Assembly: GCA_014529385.2 (NCBI GenBank)
Contig: CM043944.1
Location: 48,524,768 to 48,588,767 of the forward strand
Reading direction: 5' to 3'
DNA: 64,000 nt
Source: Adiantum capillus-veneris
Lineage: Eukaryota; Streptophyta; Polypodiopsida; Polypodiales; Pteridaceae
A program made the position numbers and the translations under genes. Position 1 is the first letter of the stretch. Each line of letters begins with the position of its first letter. The notes beneath the pieces are model-generated. The model saw only the letters and a program-made list of their open reading frames with translations, was not told the origin of the DNA and searched no databases. Of the stretch, positions 55,459 to 64,000 are shown piece after piece.

Positions 55459-56443
55459 TTTACTGACAAAGAAGAACTAAACTAAACGAGAACCTTATTG
55501 AAAGTAGGCAAAATTAACTCCTAAAAGCTGAGCATTGGCCGACTAGTGCTTTTCTTGGGAATCGAACTTGGGCCCATATGTTTTTTGGTCTTCTTTGCTC
55601 TTTAACTTTTCTTATGGTAGGTACAATGATCCTCATAAGACGGCACCCTTTAGCCACCCCAAAAGAAAACAAAAGCTTTTATGTTGGCAAGAGTGTTAGG
55701 GTGATTTTTCTGAACCTTACACAATTCCTCTGGGGTGGGGTTTTCTATAGGAAAATTTTAAAAAATTGACTTAAATTTTAATAATCTACTAATATAATAT
55801 GGCGGAAGGGAGAGCCCTTTACACATGTTGTAATCTGCGATTTGAAAATTAAAGTCCAAAACTAAAAAAAACCCCTTTGCACGAGATAAAGAGGGAGAGG
55901 GAGGGGGGGAAAGAAAGAGGCCACCAAGGCGATCGACCATATTAGTTTTACACTAATTTTATCAAAATTTAGGTGGAAATTTTCCTTTTTCCTTTGCTCT
56001 CAAGCGGCATTTTTAAATTTCAAAGTGGCACGAGTGTAAACTGAGACACACTTTTCACGAATACTAAAATTCGGCAAGCATCAAACATGTTCTCACTCTT
56101 GATACCCTTTACCAACCTAAAGGAAACCACCTCAAAGAAGAAACCGAAAAGGCTACAATTCTAGCCTTTTTGAATTGTCACTTATTCAAAGAGAGCTCTA
56201 TTTGAATAAGTCAAACTTAATGTCAATTTGTATGCTTTATGATGATGCAACGAACTGCCTTTGATGTGTACTTATATGATTCATGATGATTTAAAAATTT
56301 GCCTTTGATGTGTACTTATATGATTATATGATTCATGATGATGCAACAATTTGCCTTTATCCATCTTCTCTTTTCTTTTAATAATTACGAGTACGGCCGG
56401 ACGCCTTCGGCGGTCTCTCTCTCTTTTCTTCGCTCTCCCTTTG

Positions 56444-56482
<39 letters not shown>

Positions 56483-57032
56483 TCGCTCTCCCACTTTTGG
56501 CTTATAGCCTTCATCTCGCAGAACGTGACACGTGTAAAGAATCACGTCCTCCGCCATATTATGTTAGTAGATGCATGAATATATTAAGAAGAGGAAAATT
56601 TTAAATCATCATCACGAGATGGAGCTCGTTCCAATTTATTTGGCATATTACATTTGAACTTGCCATATAGACGGACTACCCGAGTCCATTGCAAAAATAT
56701 CTTGGTTCTCTCAAACACTTGCAAAAAGCTTAGGGTAAAGCATTCATCTATCTTGGTCCTCTACCTTACAAATATTTCACGGACTTTGGAATAAAGGGGA
56801 GACAATATATGCCACAAATAAGGATGTGGTTGGGCGCAAAGTAGTTATCAATAAAATGTTATTGATGCAACTATGCCACAATCGACATAGTTACAAAAAG
56901 CCTTTCATAGTTCGCATATTTGACAAATAATTAGTGCACATGTTACCGTGCATGAGGCACAGATGGCCTATCATAAGAAGAAGAGTCATGTTAATGAATA
57001 ACGCCGATAGTATGTTTCTAAAAGCGTGTGAA

Positions 57033-57084
<52 letters not shown>

Positions 57085-57256
57085 GCAAAAGGTTTTGGTT
57101 ATTTCAACCTCAAGATTTAGCATTTGACAAGAAACAATAAAGTGAAGGTATCCACCTAAAACCATCATTTCTTTATCTCCAAAGCTAAAAAAAACCAACC
57201 AAACTCTAAGGTCTTTGCCATCAGGAGATAAAAAGTAGCTAACTTATACACAAGAA
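55459..57256. other. Intergenic with simple repeats and a decayed MITE
   Basis: 55930-56070 resembles MITE copy 2 (GTGGCACGAG and GAGACACACTTTTC blocks), but its left end is not clear. A CT run is at 56447-56480, and TG followed by GA runs at 57034-57081. A 14-mer TTTGCCTTTGATGTGTACTTATATGAT-type segment occurs twice near 56250-56325. No gene is recognised. Confidence 0.4.
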
Positions 57257-57470
57257 GTTTTGGACAAATTCTCACAATAATTCCCGCATTGTAACTTACC
57301 TCAACATCATGAGCTTCTGTGAGGGAGGCACCCCATACCTAGCTAGGTATGCAGTGCCTCTCGAGCAGAAGCTCATGATGTTATGCATTGTATGGAAAAC
57401 ACTGACAAAGACTCCATTTTCCTATATGAGAAAATCTCTAAATCTTCTTGTGTGATAACTAAGTATCGAG
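57257..57470. repeat. Foldback repeat, copy 2 (80-bp hairpin)
   Basis: 57303-57382 is an almost perfect palindrome centred on ATACCTAGCTAGGTAT. The arms are AACATCATGAGCTTCT and AGAAGCTCATGATGTT. Homology to copy 1 extends both sides. Confidence 0.85.
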
Positions 57471-58454
57471 TGACGCAAGAATCACATCCACATGCATTAT
57501 TGGAAACTTGAGGAGGGCCAACATATGAAAGCCCATTCTTTCATTAAATCACAAAACAACCTTAATCAAATTACAAAGACGATATGGATTTACAAAGAAT
57601 TAAAGTCTCCAAAATAATTGAAGAAAACAATGGTTATGATAATTATGCAAACCAATACAGATAATAGCTGGGAGTTTCAATTCAAAAGGTCAGCAAAAAG
57701 GGAAGCCATTGGTGAGCAAAGGCTAATTTTGATCTTCATGATCTTGCCCATTGAAGGTCAAGGCCTAATGTTAGCTGTGTAGCAGCAAGCCTGCTCTCCC
57801 TTTGCCTTCAATTGCCTTGTGTAAATGCTCAATTACCTCTGAGACTTTTGCTTAAAAATTAAGCGATGAATTTTGCACTCTCTGATGCATAGATACGCAT
57901 GAAGGGTGAGAGAAAACATGGCTTGGAGAATATGATCCTCTTTACTTTGGTGCCCTTGCTCGATTCTCCGGCTTTCGACCACTTCGAACACAAATGCGAT
58001 GTGGATTTCCATGATAGAAGCAAAACACCTCTTTCAAAAACGGTATCGAAGCAAAAGACCTTTTTTATCAAGGTCCATGAGGCCTACCAATGGTTGGTGG
58101 TTGCCAATAGAACTTCATCCTCAAACTTGTTGGAGGTGTATTTCCAATTATGTTAAATTGTTTGCCAATAGAGCTTCATCCTCAAACTTGTTGGAGGTGT
58201 ATTTCCAATTATGTTAAATCTTTGCTATTTTGCCTCAATTGTGATGACCGTATCATATATTTGGTCTATCACCTTGCTCACCCTCTCATATATTGAAACC
58301 CTCATCTCCACTTTATCCTACATGATTTACAAATTCTTGTTTGCAACATAGTATGTGTGTATTCTAAGGGTCCTCTATAATCTCTCCATGGCAATAAATC
58401 TGGTCCACTTGACTTGCTTCAAGATCTCTTTCTGCAAGAGCTCATCATCCATCA
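57471..58454. other. Intergenic, 3' of the PP2C gene
   Basis: Includes a 61-bp tandem duplication (58101-58222). The bases just left of 58455 probably include the PP2C 3' UTR. The frames here are short and unrecognised. Confidence 0.4.
58101..58222. repeat. 61-bp tandem duplication
   Basis: TTGCCAATAGAACTTCATCC starts at 58101 and recurs (TTGCCAATAGAGCTTCATCC) at 58162, with identical continuation to the TTATGTTAAAT block. Confidence 0.92.
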
Positions 58455-60620
58455 TCATGGAGAATTTGTTGCTTGCCATGACTCTGGGTGTGTAGAGTCC
58501 AAGAACAAGCAAACTACTGCACAATCATCCACCTTGGCGTCGGGGTATTTCACTTTCCATGCACGGACCGCCGTATCCACCACTAGTTGGGCAGCAAGAG
58601 ACCTAGTCTGAGCAGCATCGACTATGCGTACAACCTGTTCATTGCTGAGAACATCCCAAACCTGCATTGAAACATGCCAAAAAGTGATATTAAGCATCTC
58701 AATGTTATAATACAAATCTGATCTCAGAGAGCAATGAAGAAGAGGTAGAGGTACTTCATGTATAGGTTGCATACATACCCCATCAGTGGCAAGCACAACA
58801 AATTTGTCATTCTTCGATATGCGTCGGTGCGTAATCTCTGGCACAGAAATGACTCCAAAGTTCTTGAGAATGTAGTCTCCAAACGCTCTTGCCATAGCCA
58901 GACCAGGTGTGTTCTCATGTGGCAACCACACCCTTTTCACAAAGGGCTCTTTCCGCAAGGCAAGAACACGGCCCTTGCATCGCCTAATGCGCTCTGCCTC
59001 TTCTGCTCATTTATCAAGACATTGAAGATGACCATTAATTAGGATAAGCAAGAGGCAATTTCAAGGCCATCGGCCGCTCTGCTCTCTTCAAGTAATCGAA
59101 AAGTCTCAATTACTATATGCAAAGATTAGATAGAGAGCTTACTAGGCAGGTTTGGGGTTAGATCAACTGTGAGCTGAAGAGCAACCACGGAGTCCTCAAA
59201 TTTGACACCCAGGACAGCTCTGGAGTCTCCCACATTAGCCATAATAAGGTCATTCCCCTATTACGCAAAAACACAAAATCGAATGTGAGGCCTATGCACT
59301 AAACTTCCTTTAGAGGCTAAGAGCTAGCCCTTCATTGTGAGAAGAGTATATGGCATGAACACAAGAAAGACAGAAAGAGACACATATGACATAGTCCATA
59401 CCTGTTTGACAAGCGTTACAGCCGTTGTACCGCTGAAGACGCAATCGACATCTTCATCAATAAGTAAATCTCTGTCCATTAGGTTGAATGCATTATGAAA
59501 TGTCTCTTCCCAAGCAGAGATAGAATCAGGGTCCAAATTTTGTCTGGAGGCCGTGCTTTTTTCGAACGAATCGGACCTGCGTGCCAGCGAGTTGGAAGCT
59601 TGAAGACCTTGCCAGCAAGAGGCTATCTTTGCAGGTAGCTTATCACGGACATTCTTTGAAATATGATGGCCGTGCGGCCCATGACCATCAAATACACCAC
59701 AGAAGGTAGCTTTTTCTGATGGTATGAAATTCTGCAAATGCAAGGGGCACCCATCAAACTAATTAGTGACAAAGGCCATATACCTAGAAAACCTTTGCTA
59801 GAAAGACAAAACAAGAGAGAGAGAAGCTTAAGGACATTGGTTTAAAAATTGAATTCTATGCATTTGTAGTAGAGTTGTAATCAAGTCTATGAAGAGCACA
59901 TGTAAATTAGAGAGGGTGATGCTATATTACCTCCCATACAACCATGGAGTCTTGATTGGTCCCTTTGAGGCCTTGTTGCGTAAAGAGAGAGACAGTGTTA
60001 TCGCCTCCGCTCATGATGATGGCCTTTGGCGACATTCTTGGTAAGTAGTCTTGGAAGGATGCATCCATCCTCTTTGGCCCTTCTTTCCTCACAATATCTA
60101 TTGCTTGGGAAGGGCCCATATTAAAAGGCTTGGTGTTGTCATCTACAGCATGAGTATTATGATCAGGCATAGTATTCATTTGAGCATCAATTTGCTCTTT
60201 GCTTCCTGACTCTTGATTATAACGAACATCATTAGCATCATCTGCGTCGTTGGCATGTGCCGGTGCATATCCTATATTATTACCATTGGCACCTTGCACA
60301 AGTGGTCTTCTCTTTCTGATAACATGAATTCCACATTTTTCCAACAACCCATCAGAGTAACCATCTTCAGCTCGAGCTGCTGTAATGCGCTTGTGCGAGA
60401 GCACATGGGACGAAGAGTCCATACATCCCTCACTTATTGTACGGAAAAGCTCAACTTCTGTGCTTGGCAAGGAATGGGACCATGATTGAATTCTCCTTGC
60501 AAGAGAATGTACCAAATCTACCCATTTCTGGTTAAGGGCAGGATTGTCCAAGAGGAAGCTGAGGCAATTGCACATCCCCTTGTTGGAGAGAAAACAAGAG
60601 ATGATGGGCAAGGGCGTCAA
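58455..60620 (-). CDS. Protein phosphatase 2C, clade-E-like, five exons
   Basis: Exons on the minus strand: 60620-59931, 59731-59402, 59257-59143, 59002-58779, 58661-58455. All introns are GT-AG and phases agree, giving about 521 residues. Mg/Mn-dependent Ser/Thr phosphatase motifs are all present: KGTNQDSMVVWE, GVFDGHGPHGH, SGTTAV, MANVGDSRAVLG, GLAMARAFGDY, ATDG-VWDVLSN across the last splice, and KVDDCAVVCLFL. The metal-binding aspartates (DGHG, DG, DD) are kept. The N-terminal about 200 residues form a low-complexity, Asn/Asp-rich extension. Starts at 60620 or at the second Met (MCNCLS, 60575) are both possible; the latter resembles the MGxC-type start of clade E but lacks the glycine for myristoylation. 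Probably a working gene. Confidence 0.92.
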
Positions 60621-61577
60621 AGGCCGGCTTTATTTGATCCAAAAGTGAGACTTTACATACAAATTGAGCTGTTAGTAGAACCAAATTGGTAGCTAAAGAG
60701 GCCTAGTATCAATCATTTTTTGATAGATGATCAATGAATCAATAGATCCAATTTGAAGTTCCTGCTACTATGGGCAATTTCTTTCTGTGTAGGCAGCTAT
60801 GGCTGATATCCTGCTAGACTTGGCTGTAATATAAGAAAGGCAGAGAGTTTGGCTTCAAAGAAAACTGCATGAGAATGATAGTGAAGGTGAGAATGGGTGC
60901 TGGATCTCTGCAACAAAGAGAAAACTTGTGTTGAGAGGCCGGAGAAGAAGACAATGATCTGATGAGGGAGATGGGAGAGGCAGTGAAAGCAAATTTGGAA
61001 CGGTTAGGTGTAATGCTGAGGGCAAGTGAGAGAGAGCAAATGGCTATGGAGAGCTTGAAAGGGCACTGTTTTTGTAATGATGGAGAGACCAGGGGGGGGG
61101 GGGGGGGGGGGTTGTGTATTGTATGTATGTATGTATGAGATGAATGGATATGAGAAGGGGCCTGTTGGCGGCCCGAATGAAATTAAGCGGTATATGCTTG
61201 CTTATCTGATGTGGATAGATTGAGATCGGGAGGAGAGGGGGGGGGTGAGAGATTCTGGAGAGGGGGCAAAGTGGGTGCTTTGGAATATGAAGAGTGAGGA
61301 GGGAGAGCTGCTAATTGTGGAGATTACTTGTATTGGGGAGGCATAATGATGACTCTGAAATGGATAGGGCTTTGTCGCGTTTCGTGTCTAAGTGGGCGAA
61401 GCTCTCTAGCCTAGCTGTAGCCTGAGGCCTCATGGGTTCTGTCTCAAGACTCAACCGCCGTTAGTACACCAGTAAGGCACGCTCCATTTGGACTGATATA
61501 CGGATTGGTGAAAAGGTCAAAGGCTTGCATTGCCGAGCTTGCCACTTTCCAGCTTCCACCCAATTTTAAGCGCAGAA

Positions 61578-61618
<41 letters not shown>

Positions 61619-61810
61619 TGACTCACACAGCCACTCCAACAAACATCATGCCTGATTGGTGGAGGTTCGTCACCCGGGCAGTCAGCCACGGCTCACGGCC
61701 ATTGGCCGCCCTCCGCATCTCTTCTCCTCTTCTTCTTCTTCTTCTCTCTCTCTCTCTCATCTGACTCTGGACTTTTAGCGGCGGCTGAGTGTCCCTGGGC
61801 GACACATTTT
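60621..61810 (-). promoter_or_regulatory. PP2C upstream region
   Basis: It contains a G run of about 21 (61092-61112), a TATG tract, a CT run (61580-61614) and further CT/TCT repeats (61724-61759). CT-rich runs are common in plant 5' leaders and core promoters, so the transcription start may lie here, but no single TATA box stands out. Confidence 0.4.
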
Positions 61811-62507
61811 ACATCGAGATTACTATAGTTTAATTAAAAAATTTATTGGCTGGGAGCCCCGTCCGAGGATGACGCCGTTTAGAGCTTCCTCCTCGTCACA
61901 CCAATTTCAACCTCAAAGGATTTAGATGATGGTCACGCGAGGCTTAGTTACGCCCGACCAGCTCTAACACAAGCAGCTTTTCAGCGTCTTAGTTGTGTAA
62001 CTATGCCAAAAAAGACATAGTTACACAACTATGCCGGTTAGCCGACGGTCAGTGGAGTGTTCTCTCTCCTGTTGTGCCTAGCTCTCTCTCTCTCTCTCTC
62101 TCTCTCTAGCTATTGTTGCTTGTCACACTGAGTGTCCGTACCTTCCACAGTCAGGCTTACAGATAACTAAGCCTGGCATGAGCAAGTCCTTACCAATTTA
62201 ATAAATGGTGAGATGTATTCTATTCTCCCTCTACAATTTATGAAAATCATTGCGCAAACTCTTTAACGCTTTGCCGGACAACAGTTCTAAGGAGTTGCAG
62301 AGCAACGAGCTTCCCCATACACTGAGATGGACGGGGCTCTGCCTATCTCTAGGCGATACCTTTTCCACCTAGATTATGTAGTCTATAAATTATATTGGCA
62401 GTGCCTTTGGGCACAAAGGGCTCTATCCCCAAAGAGTTTACACCTTTGCACAACAAAGTACCCTTCAATTTTTTGAAGGTATGTTTTATTTTTCTCCCTC
62501 TTTACTC

Positions 62508-62547
<40 letters not shown>

Positions 62548-63614
62548 CGTAACTAGAGTGAAATGCAATGCCAACGGCTGCCTTTAGATGCTTTAGAAAT
62601 TCTTTTAAAAAACAAAATAGCTTTTGAAATTGTATTGAACAAAAAACTAGAAAACTACTCGAGGGGGGAGCGCGAAAACACTGAGCTGAGTGGATCCCTC
62701 CTTAGCAGGTCTATCTTTCCACTTGGCCAAAAAAATTCGTAGGCATCATAAAAGTATAGTCTCTACAAATAGCCATAGTCTCCACACAAAAAATTCGTAG
62801 GCATCATAAAAGCATTGTCTCCACAAATAGCCATGCTGATTGAGAAGATCTAAACATGTAATAGTAAATCAGAATGGTCGTAGCATAAACACTTCATAAG
62901 ATGAACTTGCTAAAAAGAATAACATGCAAGAATATTTCAAAATATGCATTGTTAATTCTATTGATGGGGAATAATCATTTTTATAATGAGAACAATAATA
63001 TGGTAGGACATAATCTCATCCTTAGGTTCTACCATAGATCCACTTACAAGGTTGTCATACTTTCTAATCTTGCCAATTTTTGCAAGCATAACCCTAATCA
63101 TATCCAAATAGACAACCTTGGCCACATGATTGTCTAAAGAGAGAGTGTTGTAATGATCCTCATAGCATTAGAGCGATCAACATCGTTGGGCCCATCGTGA
63201 CACATGTGAAAGTATGAAACCAACGCCAAAGTCTATGATGACTCATACTCTCTACATATGGAATATGTCTCCCATGTGATGTTGATAACTCAGAAACCTC
63301 TATGGGTGTCCTTGCCAAAATTAGGAGCATGTGTGGAGGTATGTTAACACTCTCTACGACAAGAGTGAGAGGGATCCTCATAACAACGTGCTCCATTCCT
63401 TGTTTACGTGGCTAAAAAAATCTCCATGAGCTACTAGACCATGTCACCCACCCTTGTGACTGATAACAAGTGCCACAATAAATATCTCTACCTTTGTAGT
63501 TATGAGATCTTCAAAGTCAAATTTTTCTTTCAAGATTTGGAAAACATGCACTATTATATAAACATAAAAGTGCTAATTCTTGTAGCTATGTGGAAGAAAT
63601 GCTAGCAGAATAGA
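61811..63614. other. Intergenic with simple repeats
   Basis: CT run at 62084-62107; TG/CG run at 62513-62550; a two-copy tandem repeat at about 62731-62840. No gene is recognised. Confidence 0.4.
62728..62840. repeat. About 57-bp tandem duplication
   Basis: AAAAAATTCGTAGGCATCAT occurs near 62729 and again near 62786. Both copies continue into the AAATAGCCAT block, with small differences between. Confidence 0.85.
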
Positions 63615-63851
63615 CATCATTATGTTACCATATATATGTGGTGGTGATATGTGTGAACACACTTAGGATGGCCGGGGCATTTTTCCCCTCACTAGGAGGT
63701 TTTTTGCCCAGTGCATTGTATATATGCCGATCACTCTAGGGCTAACTTATCTTTCATTGTCCACTAAGCAATACATACTCTCTATTGTGTGCTTTGAGCT
63801 TCGTCATCTTCTCCAAGCTGTGTGTGTTTCCTTGCAACCCTATTTCCAACA
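63615..63851 (+). repeat. 3' part of an LTR at the window edge
   Basis: The CA end is at 63851 (TTTCCAACA), directly before a primer site. A TATA-like GTATATATGC is at 63717-63726. The LTR start is not determined; 63615 is a guess. Confidence 0.5.
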
Positions 63852-63853
63852 AT

Positions 63854-63865
63854 TGGTATCAAAGC
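63854..63865 (+). promoter_or_regulatory. Primer-binding site of an edge LTR element
   Basis: TGGTATCAAAGC, one mismatch to the standard tRNA-Met site, two bases after the LTR end. The variant is common in plant LTR elements. The interior runs off the window. Confidence 0.8.
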
Positions 63866-64000
63866 AGGTTGCATCCTCCCGGTCATAGTCGTCAACATCG
63901 CCAACACGTACCTACTCACTTTCTCAGATTTAGGTGAGCATCAACAGGTCGACAAATACAGGCATTTTGTAAGCAATTTCGTCCTTTTGTGCAGGTTTTC

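Overview
The window is nuclear DNA of a land plant with a large, repeat-rich genome. The evidence is two spliced plant-type genes (a RING-H2 E3 ligase and a clade-E-like PP2C phosphatase), chromodomain Ty3/gypsy elements primed from initiator tRNA-Met, an element primed from tRNA-Asp, copia-like LTRs, a LINE remnant, small inverted-repeat elements, and very long GA/CT and TG/CA microsatellites. I cannot tell fern, lycophyte, gymnosperm or angiosperm from the sequence alone. There is no sign of bacterial or organellar DNA.

Positions 1-28692 are an almost unbroken stack of Ty3/gypsy elements. A1 (plus strand, its 5' end outside the window, 3' LTR ending at 14177) is split inside its integrase by A2 (4337-8811, minus strand, 5-bp target duplication AAGAC), and again by B2 (9014-about 13050, minus strand). 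After a GA tract and an LTR fragment (family E) comes element C (14626-22391, plus). C holds a partial family-D element (15960-17184), a solo D LTR with perfect 5-bp duplication (18164-18837), and a 456-bp insertion of unknown type (19713-20168). Two tandem family-B LTRs (22508-23485) then abut B1 (23486-28692, minus), the best preserved copy. None of these elements has an intact polyprotein. LTRs of all these families share one short motif, AAATACCGAAAGGGGCGCC.

Positions 28693-36030 are gene-bearing or intergenic: the RING-H2 gene (29908-30710, three exons), simple repeats, an inverted-repeat element (33180-33425), a foldback palindrome (35245-35377), and a LINE reverse-transcriptase remnant.

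Positions 36031-51512 are one nested insertion in that LINE. A non-autonomous copia-like element F (TG...CA LTRs, target duplication CTACA) carries a 1.76-kb GC-rich miniature LTR element H inside its 5' LTR (duplication CTATG). Its interior carries an 8.9-kb element G (40012-48883, duplication TTAGG) that encodes only gag and protease. F ends in an extra LTR-mini-internal-LTR array.

Positions 51513-64000 are intergenic, with LINE remnant, two hAT-like MITEs with 8-bp duplications, a second foldback, a second copy of the inverted-repeat element, and the PP2C gene (five exons, minus strand, 60620-58455). At the right edge lie the 3' end of an LTR and a tRNA-Met primer site of another LTR retrotransposon. 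The two host genes are independent; most of the rest is mobile DNA and its decay products.
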